Positions 38,955 through 47,929 of a DNA stretch of 64,000 bases are shown here, in pieces. The stretch is from NCBI RefSeq assembly GCF_001682385.1, contig NZ_CP016210.1, positions 1,054,001 to 1,118,000 on the forward strand, read 5' to 3'. This stretch comes from Azoarcus olearius (GTDB lineage Bacteria > Pseudomonadota > Gammaproteobacteria > Burkholderiales > Rhodocyclaceae). The notes below the pieces were generated by a model that saw only the letters and a list, made by a program, of their open reading frames with translations, ran no database searches and was not told where the DNA came from. The translations under genes were made by a program, and so were the position numbers. The first letter of the stretch is position 1. Each line of letters begins with the position of its first letter.

Positions 38955-40394
38955 ATGGCTAAGCCTTTCCAGGAAGGCGTCGGCTGGGCCTTCCGGATAC
39001 GGATCCGGGGCGAAGCCCTCTACCGATCCGGTTTCAAGAGCAAGACCGAGGCTGCGCGTGCGATGGATGCGCTCAAGGCCGAGCGCTGCGCTGCGCCCGC
39101 ACAGTCCGGACGCGGTGCGCATCGCACCAGTGTGGGTGTGGCGTTCTCGGATTATGCGAGGGAGCGCCTGCCGTACCTCAAGGGTGCCAGTCAGGACGTT
39201 CGGCGCATCAATCGCTACCTGCGGGCGCTCAGGCTGCCCGTCATCGAGCTCGCCCCGGTGACGCTTGTGAAAGAGGGCAAGCGTGTCTATTGGGACGTCA
39301 CCTTCGTCGAAGAGCCCGTACGGGTCATCCCGGCATCGCTCACCGCGCACCGGCATCGCCTGGGCAAGGAGAGCGCGCAGAGCGATCGGGCCCGCAAACA
39401 CCTGGCCGGCACGATGATGGCCGATGTGACGACGCATCACGTCCAGGCTCTCATCAACGCGTTACGTGCAGAGGGGAAGAAGTCGGCGACCATTCACCTC
39501 GAGCGTTCAGAGCTGCGCCGGTTGTTCAAGCACGCCAGCGCCGTGTGGAAATGGCGACGCCTGGGGGGGAATCCTGCCGGTGCCGAACTTGATATGCCCG
39601 CGGTCGAGGCGGGGCGCGACCGGGTCGTCACAAACGAAGAGTGGCAGAAGGTCTCCGTGCACCTGGCGGCCTATCCCAACCCTTACGCGGCACCGCTCGC
39701 CTGTCTGATGCTCGAGACCGCCATGCGCTCGTGCGAACCGCTGGTGCACCTGCGCTGGGGCGACATCGACTGGCGGCAGCGTGTGCTCACGCTGCAGGAT
39801 GCGAAAGCCGGCGGTCGTAAGGTGCCTCTGGGGCCGGGTGCCCTGCACGTCCTGTCGCAACTGAAGAAGTATGCGTCCACGCCTCCGCTGCCCGACGACA
39901 AGGTGTTTCCGACGACCTACGAGGCGGTCAAGAAAGCATGGGCGGTGTCCTGCAGAAAGGCGGGTTTGACGGACGTCGGGCTGCATGACTTGCGGCACAC
40001 CTCGGCGACCCGCTTTGCGCTTGAGTTCGAGGGCAATCTGCCGGTGCTGATGGTCATCACGGGTCACAAGACGGCCCAGATGGCGATGCGGTACGTGAAC
40101 ATCCAGGCGACGCAGGTCGCGACGATGATGCACAAGGAGCCATTGCCCGTGGCGCACACGGCGGCCGGCTACGAAATGGGTGTGACGGCAGCGATGGACG
40201 CGGCGCTCGAGGCGCGAGCACACGCCTCGCTTGAAACACCCAAAGGGACTCGCGGTCTGGAGCCGGAAGCGCCTGTCGGCGCCGAGGGCTTGGGAGGTGC
40301 CCGTGTGGCTGAGATCACTTCGGCACCCAGGCCGGCGGCTGGCGCTCGCTCGGGCACCATCATCCCGGTCGACTTCCGCAGGAGGGCCGCATGA
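38955..40394 (+). CDS. tyrosine-type site-specific integrase
   Basis: The 479-aa integrase has the catalytic residues of the family: Arg in ETAMRSCEPLVHLRWGDI, His/Arg in LHDLRHTSATRF, then GHKTAQMAMRYV with the second His and the Tyr nucleophile. The N-terminal half resembles SAM-like/arm-binding regions (FRIRIRGEALYRSGFKSKTE). ATG 38955 follows AAAGGTGG. It probably integrates the element at the adjacent tRNA-Phe. The last ~100 residues after the Tyr are a low-complexity extension. It overlaps the next gene by ATGA. Confidence 0.92.
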   Translation: MAKPFQEGVGWAFRIRIRGEALYRSGFKSKTEAARAMDALKAERCAAPAQSGRGAHRTSVGVAFSDYARERLPYLKGASQDVRRINRYLRALRLPVIELAPVTLVKEGKRVYWDVTFVEEPVRVIPASLTAHRHRLGKESAQSDRARKHLAGTMMADVTTHHVQALINALRAEGKKSATIHLERSELRRLFKHASAVWKWRRLGGNPAGAELDMPAVEAGRDRVVTNEEWQKVSVHLAAYPNPYAAPLACLMLETAMRSCEPLVHLRWGDIDWRQRVLTLQDAKAGGRKVPLGPGALHVLSQLKKYASTPPLPDDKVFPTTYEAVKKAWAVSCRKAGLTDVGLHDLRHTSATRFALEFEGNLPVLMVITGHKTAQMAMRYVNIQATQVATMMHKEPLPVAHTAAGYEMGVTAAMDAALEARAHASLETPKGTRGLEPEAPVGAEGLGGARVAEITSAPRPAAGARSGTIIPVDFRRRAA

Positions 40395-40801
40395 TGGCAG
40401 GCGCTGCGCATGTGCCTTCGGTCGAGTTGAAGACGGTCGAGTTCATCCTGGGTGCTTCGGAAGCGCCCGCATCCCGTGCGGTGCATCTGCGCCATCACGG
40501 ATTTCGGGTGTCGCTCGAGTACGAGCCCGAGTTGTCGGTGCCAGGCGTTGGTACCTTCAAGGACGTGTTGGTGATTACGGACGTCTACGTCCCGCCGCGC
40601 TATCGCCGGTACGGCTGGTTCCGGGCCTACCTCAAGCTGTGTGGTTTGCTCTGTGGCGAAGCACTGATCGTCGATGAGCTGTACGGGCCGGTGCGTGATG
40701 CGCTCATCGGATACGGCTTTGTGCCTGTGCCCGGCGACGCAGTGATGCTGAGTAAGCACTCCCCTTTGAACGCGTCCTGGAGGCCGAGATGGCACACCTG
40801 A
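40391..40801 (+). CDS. small GNAT-acetyltransferase-like protein
   Basis: The 136-aa protein contains VITDVYVPPRYRRYGWFRAYLKLCGLL, which resembles GNAT motif A (V-x-P-x-Y-R-x-x-G), followed by ALIGYGFVPVPGD, similar to the GNAT C-terminal Y/F-G-F segment. Substrate is unknown. It starts on the integrase stop (ATGA overlap) and overlaps the antitoxin gene by 13 nt, so the int-acetyltransferase-TA genes form one coupled operon. The GNAT call is moderate. Confidence 0.55.
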   Translation: MMAGAAHVPSVELKTVEFILGASEAPASRAVHLRHHGFRVSLEYEPELSVPGVGTFKDVLVITDVYVPPRYRRYGWFRAYLKLCGLLCGEALIVDELYGPVRDALIGYGFVPVPGDAVMLSKHSPLNASWRPRWHT

Positions 40802-41037
40802 TTCTGGCGGAAACCACTGCGACCGTCTCCGAACTGAAGCGCAACCCCATGGGTACGGTTGCAGCGGGGGAGGGCATGCCCGTTGCAATTCTGAATCGCA
40901 GCGCGCCTGTGTTCTATTGTGTTCCTGCAAAGGCCTACGTAGCGCTGATGGACCGCTTGAAGGACCTGGAGCTCAATCTCCTTGCCGATACGCGTGCCAG
41001 CCAGCGCGTTACCCGGGGGACGCTCGATGAACTATGA
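40789..41037 (+). CDS. Phd/YefM (StbD)-family antitoxin
   Basis: The 82-aa protein has the Phd-like N-terminal fold (ATVSELKRNPMGTVAAGEG, PVAILNRSAPVFYCVPAKAY). It should bind DNA and neutralise the RelE-type toxin encoded next, whose ATG overlaps its 3' end. GGAGG is well placed. Confidence 0.88.
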   Translation: MAHLILAETTATVSELKRNPMGTVAAGEGMPVAILNRSAPVFYCVPAKAYVALMDRLKDLELNLLADTRASQRVTRGTLDEL

Positions 41038-41320
41038 GCTTGGCTTCATCGATGAGGCCCTGGCCGAGTGGAGAACACTCGACGGCAGCGTCCGGGCGCA
41101 GTTCAAGACGCTGCTGGCCGAGCGTCTGAAAAAGCTGCCCGGGCCGGCTGCCAAGCTCGGGGGGCATCCGGACCGCTATGAAATAGCGCTCCGCCGGGGT
41201 GGGCACCGACTGGTCTATGAGATGCGGGGCCCGCAACTGGTTGTGGTCATCGCGGGCGGCAAGTGGGATCGCAGTGCGGTGTACAAGGTGGCGGATGGAC
41301 GCTGCCCAATGGAGCGCTGA
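41027..41320 (+). CDS. RelE/StbE-family toxin
   Basis: The 97-aa protein has the RelE/ParE-type fold signature (ELGFIDEALAEWRTLDGSVR, LGGHPDRYEIALRRGGHRLVYEM, VVVIAGGKWDRSAVYKVA). It is probably a ribosome-dependent mRNase. ATG 41027 overlaps the antitoxin. The pair probably stabilises the integrated element (inference). Confidence 0.88.
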   Translation: MNYELGFIDEALAEWRTLDGSVRAQFKTLLAERLKKLPGPAAKLGGHPDRYEIALRRGGHRLVYEMRGPQLVVVIAGGKWDRSAVYKVADGRCPMER

Positions 41321-41346
41321 CGCAAGGCTCTAGTGCAGGAAGAAGG

Positions 41347-41382
41347 AGAAGCCCGGGAGAGCCTATGCCTTCCTGGGCTTCT
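41347..41382 (+). terminator. possible terminator hairpin between the TA operon and fic
   Basis: Arms 41347-41357 and 41372-41382 can form an 11-bp stem with one G-U pair. The T-run is weak (TTCTTCC), so the call is tentative. Its place between two convergent genes supports it. Confidence 0.4.
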
Positions 41383-41450
41383 TCCGTGTTGGGCTGCAAA
41401 AGCGAACCCGTCAGTCTGCCCAGCGGCCATGAAGGCGCTCGACCGTCGAT

Positions 41451-42959
41451 TCATGCAGTTCTTGCATGGGGCTCTGGAAACACCAACCGGAAGTTTCGAA
41501 AGTCCGTCTCGAAGGCATTACTCCGCTGAAACGCTTCGTAGAGCAGGTGTCGTGGTTGGGTGTAGTCGAACGCTGCCGTCCAGTCATGGAGGCGGACCAT
41601 CGTGCGGAGGTAAGGCGTGGCGTCGGCATGGCCCGACAGGCGCTTCAGCGGCAGCAGGTAATCCTCGCGGAAAACCGTCGGCACGATGATGCGGGACCGG
41701 CCCGCAGCGCTCAGGACACAGTTCATGGCCAAGCGCGCCGTTCTCCCATTCCCGTCCAGGAAGGGATGAACCTCGGAGACGACGAACATGGTCATCAGCG
41801 CGCGGGCGAGCGGGTCCTCCAACGCCTGAATCCGATCGAACCCCTCCCGCAGCGTGCCCTGCACGCGTTCGGGGGCCACGAATGGCGTCGCGCCGGCCTG
41901 GTTGTTATGGCTTTTCCACTCTCCTGGGTGCTTGTCCGGTCGGGACTGCATGACCAGCGCATTGACACTCTTGAGCCAGTGCAGGAAGTCGTCCGCCGTG
42001 TTCGCGGGCTGATCGCGCCATGGCCCATGCATTGCGCTCTGGAAGGTCCCCAGAAGGTCGTGGGCGTCTTCCAGCCGGTTCGGGATCAGCCGGCCTTCGA
42101 ATACGATCTCTTCGGCTTCGCTGACCAGAAACGTGGTGCCTTCGATGTAGTTCGAGAAGTAGGCTTCGAAGAACGCGAAGTTCTCGCGCGCGACGCCAGC
42201 TTCCGCCGTGGCGGCCACTTCCGGCAAGGCCTCCGAGCGCAGCCGGCTGAATAGCGTGTCGAACAGGGCGAGGCGGTCCGGGTCATGGGAGCGGCCGGCG
42301 GCACGTGTCAGCCCCTGCTTGCCATATCGTTTCTTGTTCTCGTCGGCTTCCAACAGGGCGCCCATGATGGCGTCCAGTCGCTTGAACTCTTTTTTTCGGC
42401 CCAGGGTGTCAGCCAGCGTGCGACAGGCATCCCGGAGTTGATTGAACCGATCCTCCCCGCGGATCGAGAGCATCTTGTCGAGCTCCGCCTCGAGCACGTC
42501 CTGGGGAAGCACGCGCTCGCTCACACCACGGCCCGCCGCCAAGTTCTCCAGCAACCAGCGAGGTTGGCTGGCGAGGAACAGGCGCTTGTAGGGTGTATCG
42601 CCTTCCACCGCGCCTTGTCCCGGAATGATCTTGATGGCGAGGCCGGGCAGCTCCAGGGTTCGCGGTCGATTGCCACGCGTCACGTAAAGGCGCCCCTCAA
42701 CCGGCTTCGCGTCATGCCCGCTCCGATAGCTGAGGACGCCGCCGGGCAAAAGGTGGCTCGCAATCTTCGCCCAGTGGCGCAGTACGATCGTTTCCGGGGG
42801 GCTTGTCAGATTGCTGGTGTAGACCCCTTGGTACAGCTTCAGCAGTTGCCCCTCGGCGAGAAGCCGAAGAACCTGACGGTCTGCGGTGGGGTTGCCTTCA
42901 CCGGTGAGCAGGATCTCTGGCAGCGAGATGTCGGTTTTCTGCTTGATTGCCACGTTCAA
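41451..42959 (-). CDS. Fic-domain protein with AbiEi-like N-terminal winged helix
   Basis: The 502-aa protein has the catalytic Fic motif HPFLDGNGR at residues 398-406, fitting AMP (or other nucleotide) transfer to a protein. S269-NYI-E273-G matches the inhibitory (S/T)xxxE(G/N) motif, placing autoinhibition upstream of the Fic core. The first ~130 residues (LRLLAEGQLLKLYQGVYTSN, HLLPGGVLSYRSGHD) resemble the AbiEi/DUF6088 antitoxin-like winged helix. The combination suggests a self-contained toxin-regulator protein. It is monocistronic and convergent with the TA operon. Confidence 0.85.
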   Translation of the reverse strand: MNVAIKQKTDISLPEILLTGEGNPTADRQVLRLLAEGQLLKLYQGVYTSNLTSPPETIVLRHWAKIASHLLPGGVLSYRSGHDAKPVEGRLYVTRGNRPRTLELPGLAIKIIPGQGAVEGDTPYKRLFLASQPRWLLENLAAGRGVSERVLPQDVLEAELDKMLSIRGEDRFNQLRDACRTLADTLGRKKEFKRLDAIMGALLEADENKKRYGKQGLTRAAGRSHDPDRLALFDTLFSRLRSEALPEVAATAEAGVARENFAFFEAYFSNYIEGTTFLVSEAEEIVFEGRLIPNRLEDAHDLLGTFQSAMHGPWRDQPANTADDFLHWLKSVNALVMQSRPDKHPGEWKSHNNQAGATPFVAPERVQGTLREGFDRIQALEDPLARALMTMFVVSEVHPFLDGNGRTARLAMNCVLSAAGRSRIIVPTVFREDYLLPLKRLSGHADATPYLRTMVRLHDWTAAFDYTQPRHLLYEAFQRSNAFETDFRNFRLVFPEPHARTA

Positions 42960-43229
42960 GGCCTGAGGATGTGTCTGTAATTTGTATTATTTGACAGAAT
43001 TTTGTCTGAAAATTGTTCAATTCTAGCGCGCGGGATGTCGGATTCGTGTGGAATGCAGCCTGGAGGACTCAGTCGTGTTCTCCAGGCTGCATTACGTGAC
43101 GAGTTGTGAGTCTCGGCTGCGCGCGCTCACCGCCACCGAGAACGTAGGGTCACCTCATAACGCGGGCTACGCAGCTGCCGCGTTCAGGCGCAGGACTGGA
43201 CAGGCTCATTTCAGTGTGTCGAGATAAGC
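42960..43229. other. intergenic region upstream of fic
   Basis: About 270 nt without a gene. The AT-rich stretch 42980-43025 holds a short dyad (GACA 42993-42996, TGTC 43003-43006) and is the likely fic promoter and operator region. I see nothing else convincing. Confidence 0.4.
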
Positions 43230-45182
43230 CTAGTAACGTGAGAACGAGTCGTCTCGGCGTAGATGTGCGTAGTTCTCCAGCACGGTCGTCAAGTTGTCGT
43301 TCAGGAGTTCGGCCACCGTGAGGAAGTCTCCGGGGTGTTTGCGAAGCCAGTCCGTGGCGACGAGGTGGCGCATGGCATGCGGACCGAAGCCAGGCGAGCC
43401 AGGAATGTAGCGTCGCGTCAGATGCCGCACTGTTCGGCTCAGTCCCTCCCAGATTCCGCCGTCCTCGTCACCGACCAGCAGGTAAGTACTGGCCTTACCT
43501 GCCAGCAAGGTCTCCCGGTACTCCTCAATGTACTCGTCCATCATGGGTTTGACCCAGTCCGCAACTTTGACCGAATATCCCCGGGACTGCTTGCTGTTGC
43601 CGGTCTTCAGGTGCACCGGTTGCAGTTGGATACGCCAACCTTCTGTTGGGTTTCCGCGAACTGTGCCGTGACCATTTGGCAACCAGGTGAGCGAGGTGAG
43701 TGTTCGTGCCCGCATCGGGTTGGATAGCAGAAGTGCGAGGACAAGTGCGTTCCGCTTATGTCGGGCTTCGCTGATGCTTCCAGGAGGAGCATTGGCGGCA
43801 TCCTTATCGATGCGAACAATCGCGTCCCGAATCGGCTTGAGTGGATTGGGCAAGTTCAGCAGGTCCGCGATGGGCTCTTCGGGGTTGCGACTGACACCGG
43901 TTGAACTGCGGATGTAGTCGCGCAGGAGTTTATGGCTCTTTGCACACATTTCCCGCCAGGCATCGTCGCTTGCGGGCCGAAATCCCTCTGGTAATCGTAT
44001 CCGGTAGACGGCGGCCTGCTGCCACAAGAACCCGGTCTGAGGGCGGAGCAGGCTGGAGACTGCGCGGGCAAAGACTTTCTGCCCGTTATGTCGAATGCCG
44101 TTTGACTGACTTGTCATCCACTGCAGGTAGCACTCGAGCGCCTGAGGGTGGGCGCACCAGGCCAGGGTTTGGGGCGGGGGTTCATTCCACGCGATGCCTC
44201 CGTTCTCCGGGGGCAAGTTGGCCAATACTCCGAGAAAAGAGCGCACTCTTTCAACGAACATGCTAGCGCTGGGACAAACCATTGCCCCGCGTTGTGCCAA
44301 GCGACTTAAGGTCAAAGAAACGGTCCTTGGGATGAGGCGCCAATGGCCGCGCGATTGACGCTCGAGGATTGGGAAATCGCTGACCTTGTAGTCGAAGAGT
44401 GCGCGCCATTCCTGTAGGAAAGGTGCGCCTAGGGCGGATTCCGGCAGCGGCAGGCTATGCTTCGGTCGCTCTGCCATTCGGAGGCGATGACTGGGTATCG
44501 TTACAGCCGTCGCTGACCCGTTCGCATGTTTTTCGACAAGATTCACAAGGGCGTCGCGAGTAAGGCCGAGCCTGACCTCAAGCCGTCGCAACGCGGGCAG
44601 CGTATCGGCGCGCGGCGTGGCGCCTCTGAGCCACCTCCACAGCGTGGTTGGATCGACCCCCGCTTGCTTGGCTAGCGTCTTGGGGGCGACACCCGTTTCG
44701 GAGATACGTAGCCGAAGCGTGGCCTCAAGGCTTTCCGGCTTGCCGGCCGGAGTGTTGCGAGCGTTAAGCGAGGCTTGGTAAAGCTTCTGAAGCCTCTGGA
44801 GGTGCAGCCTCCGATCGCGACGTGTCCGATGCGCTACGGTGATGCCGTCGAGATACTCTCGGGTTTTGGCCTCAAAGTTCCCGGCCAACTCCGTGCCGAT
44901 GTTCGACTCGATGGTTTTTCCGCAGAACGCCAGGTAACCGTTCAAAGTGCTCAGGTAATTGCGGTATTGCTGGACTGCCGAGGCGGTCGGGCTGTCGTCG
45001 ATGGAGAAGCTTTGCTTCAGTTTGTTGATGAGGTCGAGGTAAGGAAGTGCCACAAGGAGCTCCGGTGGGTTGGAGCCCGCAAAAACGCTGCTGAACTGTG
45101 TGACCTCGATGACGTTATCGCCAGTAACGACGGAATAACGCGAGTTTTCCAAGTTGCTGAATCCATAGTAGTTTCCTTTCAT
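43230..45182 (-). CDS. HTH-tyrosine recombinase-like protein with a diverged active site
   Basis: The 650-aa protein ends in a tyrosine recombinase-like domain: Arg in LLSNPMRARTLTSLTW, H602-AM-R605 in GPHAMRHLV and Y638 in VLENYAHL. The usual second His is not seen; LLNDN occupies that place. Near residues 180-225 a clear helix-turn-helix (KTLAKQAGVDPTTLWRWLRG) is inserted, unlike standard integrases. AGGAGG sits 7 nt before the ATG at 45182, so the longer open frame upstream is not used. The gap to the next gene (45183-45466) shows no gene. Function may be recombination or DNA binding only. Confidence 0.65.
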   Translation of the reverse strand: MKGNYYGFSNLENSRYSVVTGDNVIEVTQFSSVFAGSNPPELLVALPYLDLINKLKQSFSIDDSPTASAVQQYRNYLSTLNGYLAFCGKTIESNIGTELAGNFEAKTREYLDGITVAHRTRRDRRLHLQRLQKLYQASLNARNTPAGKPESLEATLRLRISETGVAPKTLAKQAGVDPTTLWRWLRGATPRADTLPALRRLEVRLGLTRDALVNLVEKHANGSATAVTIPSHRLRMAERPKHSLPLPESALGAPFLQEWRALFDYKVSDFPILERQSRGHWRLIPRTVSLTLSRLAQRGAMVCPSASMFVERVRSFLGVLANLPPENGGIAWNEPPPQTLAWCAHPQALECYLQWMTSQSNGIRHNGQKVFARAVSSLLRPQTGFLWQQAAVYRIRLPEGFRPASDDAWREMCAKSHKLLRDYIRSSTGVSRNPEEPIADLLNLPNPLKPIRDAIVRIDKDAANAPPGSISEARHKRNALVLALLLSNPMRARTLTSLTWLPNGHGTVRGNPTEGWRIQLQPVHLKTGNSKQSRGYSVKVADWVKPMMDEYIEEYRETLLAGKASTYLLVGDEDGGIWEGLSRTVRHLTRRYIPGSPGFGPHAMRHLVATDWLRKHPGDFLTVAELLNDNLTTVLENYAHLRRDDSFSRY

Positions 45183-45466
45183 TTTTTTTCCTCCTGCGTG
45201 AAAGGCTGGAGGGCTTGGTAGCGTTATCGCGAGCCAGAGTTGTAAGGTCGTATAGCGCGCGATGGGGACGATGAGCTTGCTACGAGCCAGGAAAGTTTGT
45301 GGCGGGACTGGCTGTGCGGGCAGGCCAGTCTCCGCCGCTATTGCCGAGTGCCGTGGGGGCTCGAAGATGGGGGCTCTGCATGGAGCCGTGCTCATCAGCT
45401 GATTCTTGGTATCGCAGACTGACGAGCCCATCGGCTGGGGGTTCGTCCTGGGTGCCGTTCGCCTGC

Positions 45467-46561
45467 TTACTCCTCAGTGGCGTCGTTGGTCGGCCATGCC
45501 TCCCGGATGACATAGAGGCGGGTCTTGTCTTTGCTGAAGTGGTACTTGACCACCCGGCTGCACTCCGGGGTGTCAGGCTCCTTGAGCTTGTCGAGCGCCT
45601 TCACCACGCTATCCCGGAAGTTGTTCATCCTGGACTCGTAGCCGGACAGCCGGTAGAGCGTCTCTATGGGAAGCCACTTAGCCTTCTTGTGCGTCGCGTA
45701 GAAGTTGGCCAGCCAGCCACGCAAGCCATCGTAGTCGACCGCCTGACGGTCGATTGCCGTCCAGGACGACACCCCAAAAAGTTCGGCTACCGGTTCGGGC
45801 ACGCACAGCAGCACGACGTTGGCGCCCTTCATCTCCTCGGCCGGGTGGTCGTCCTCAAAGCCCACCGACAGCAGCTTGGGGACCTCGATATTGAGACAAT
45901 CGGAGCGCAGGCGAATCTGGGCGAAACTTAGCCGCAGCAGGCTGGCCCGGATGCTCCGGTAGGTCTTCGCGTTGTGCGTGCCTCCCATTCTGCTGGCAAA
46001 CGCGTGGAAGCTAGTCCGGATGTGCCTGGGGCAGTCGTCCGTTGCCAGCGGCTGCTCGCGGTAGTAGTCCAGACAGGTGGCATAGACCTGGCGGTCGTAC
46101 TGACACAGGCGGTATCCGCTGAAGAAGAAGCTGATGCCGCTGAAGGAGGCAATCTCGTCGTTGGACACCACTATGGTCCGGTCGCCGGCAAGTACTTGGT
46201 CGTTCTGCTTCTGAACCGACGAGCTCGAGGAGAAGAGAGCGGTGCGCAGGAAGACGTCGGGCAGCACCCGTGCCGTGCTCGACCAGTTCGGCAAATACAC
46301 ATCCTGGCCGCGGCGGGCCGCCTGCCTCATGCGGGCACTGCGCAGCTCCTGGGCGGTTGCATTGTCCGGAAGAGTCAGAACCGCGGGGGCCGGCGCAATG
46401 TTTTTGCGACTCATGCTGCTGGCGATGCGGCTTATCGTCTCCGCCGCGTTGAGTACCGTTGTCTGATAGGCCGGTTCGGCAGAGAGAGCCGCCTCCGCAG
46501 TGCTGTCGGCCAGAGCCTGGAGCTCAGTGATACGGTCGGCTTGGGTCTTACGCTTGACCAT
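45467..46561 (-). CDS. TrfA-family plasmid replication initiator
   Basis: The 364-aa protein has the core of TrfA-type Rep proteins: YLPNWSSTARVLPDVFLRTA, then FFFSGYRLCQYDRQVY and a C-terminal winged-helix region (IETLYRLSGYESRMNNFRDS). TrfA-type initiators bind iterons at oriV and open the origin. CGGAG precedes the ATG at 46561. Four iterons at exact 22-bp spacing lie 300 nt upstream (46862-46949), which supports a real replicon. No partition or transfer genes are visible within the window. Confidence 0.82.
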   Translation of the reverse strand: MVKRKTQADRITELQALADSTAEAALSAEPAYQTTVLNAAETISRIASSMSRKNIAPAPAVLTLPDNATAQELRSARMRQAARRGQDVYLPNWSSTARVLPDVFLRTALFSSSSSVQKQNDQVLAGDRTIVVSNDEIASFSGISFFFSGYRLCQYDRQVYATCLDYYREQPLATDDCPRHIRTSFHAFASRMGGTHNAKTYRSIRASLLRLSFAQIRLRSDCLNIEVPKLLSVGFEDDHPAEEMKGANVVLLCVPEPVAELFGVSSWTAIDRQAVDYDGLRGWLANFYATHKKAKWLPIETLYRLSGYESRMNNFRDSVVKALDKLKEPDTPECSRVVKYHFSKDKTRLYVIREAWPTNDATEE

Positions 46562-46861
46562 GCGGCCGCTCCGAGGACATTTGAACGAAACTCTCCATCC
46601 GCATGCGAGGCATGTCGGAAGCAGTTATCCCACGTTGGACGCAAGGGCTGTAGAACTGCTGATCGAGTTGGCTAGGGATACATGTGCTGAGCTGAGTCGT
46701 GCCAAGTGCAAGGCAGAAGGAAGTGGTCATTTCAGGGAAGCTCGATTACGGGGGGACTGTATAGGCGCAAACGGTCCGCCTGCCGTGGCGCGGGCCCCAG
46801 TTCGATGGGAGACCATCCGCTAAGAGGGGGCGAGCAGTGTCCCGGCTCGCTAGCTGGTCGA

Positions 46862-46949
46862 CCTGAACGCGACAGGCAATTTTGCTGAACACCACAGCCT
46901 TTGTGCCTGAACTCCGCAGCAGAGAAACCTGAACTCCACAGTTCGCAGA
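46862..46949 (+). repeat. four 22-bp iterons (probable oriV)
   Basis: The core CTGAAC-N-C-N-R-CAG recurs at 46862, 46884, 46906 and 46928. Cores: CCTGAACGCGACAG, GCTGAACACCACAG, CCTGAACTCCGCAG, CCTGAACTCCACAG. Start-to-start spacing is exactly 22 nt, two DNA turns, as in iteron origins. A near DnaA box (TTATCCTCA, 47030-47038) follows in a slightly AT-richer stretch. They lie upstream of the TrfA-like gene, which probably binds them. Confidence 0.8.
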
Positions 46950-47929
46950 GGCGGTCGTATCGGCATATCGACCTGCGGTGGAGGGCGTTTTTCTATGTGC
47001 ATGCGCGCCTCTAACCTTTTCTAGCCTCTTTATCCTCAGGTAGCTGTCTTTGGGGCGTGGCGTTCTTCCCCTCCTTCGCTCAGGCAAGGTTGTCCTTACT
47101 TGTGTTGTGCGAGGGGGGTGGTCTTCTTGGTGAGGAGGGGGCACACGGGGTGCTGTGCTGGCGCGGAACCATGAAGGGGAGGTTTGCACCCAGGCCGGCT
47201 GACGCCGGCTTGCAGTGAGTCGTCCCACCGGCCGCCCTGGTCAGCGGTTCTTGAAGGACGGCGTCAGACGTCCGCTTCTCGACGTTGAAGTCAGCAGAAC
47301 CTGCCGCAGGTTTGCTTCCTTTTGCCGCGGTTGATTGCCAATAGTGAATTGACGGGATCTACGTTGCTTAGCCACCGGCGCTCCTTTGGGTTGCGTCGAT
47401 GCTTCGAATGTTCTCTCGACGGCACCATTCTAGGTGGATACGTCTAGCCATCATCACTCGGTTGGTTGCGGCCGAACGGCGAGTGGGCTGTGACCCGCAG
47501 GGGAACCTGGGTGCCAGTCGTATTCAATCATCGCTGGATGAGGTGAGTTGCCGCGAACTAAGCTGATCCTGGCTTAACGTATCGGATCAGCTCATGTGAC
47601 GACGACCAGGGCTTGCTTGCAAGTTTGCCATCGGATGATTATTGAACGGCTGCTCGTCAGCGTCGACAGTTGGGTGCTCGAAAGGATTATCACGGTGCTG
47701 GAAGTTCGTTCCTTCAGCTATTGCCTTGCAGGTTGGCTGAAGTGCCATCGGGTAATGATGCCGTGGCGAGGATAACAACACCTCGTCTTGCGGGTCGGGG
47801 GATCGCGCGCGGAAGTCCTTTATCTCCGCGCATCGGTGGCTCCATCAAACGGGATTAACCTCGCGTGGCTCATGGCCTCAATGGCCAGGTTAATCCACTG
47901 CTTCATGTTGAATGAGAAATTTCAAATTG
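46950..47929. other. non-coding stretch with inverted repeats downstream of the iterons
   Basis: No convincing gene is seen in about 980 nt; open frames here have poor composition and no start signals. Two perfect dyads stand out: AGCTGATCC (47561-47569) with GGATCAGCT (47584-47592), and GGATTAACCT (47852-47861) with AGGTTAATCC (47887-47896). The hairpin GCCGGC-TGAC-GCCGGC near 47194 is a third. This may be the rest of an origin region or decayed mobile DNA. Confidence 0.5.

Noticed and set aside
38891..38962. 23-codon hydrophobic peptide overlapping the integrase start
   Set aside because: It lacks a good ribosome binding site and could be chance; only a coupling role could be argued.
46627..46635. 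TTATCCCAC as a DnaA box
   Set aside because: Two mismatches to TTATNCACA; the TTATCCTCA near 47030 is closer and is mentioned instead.
46746..47228. 160-codon minus-strand frame across the iterons
   Set aside because: It runs through the repeats, has Arg/Pro/Thr-rich composition and no clear start signal or family.
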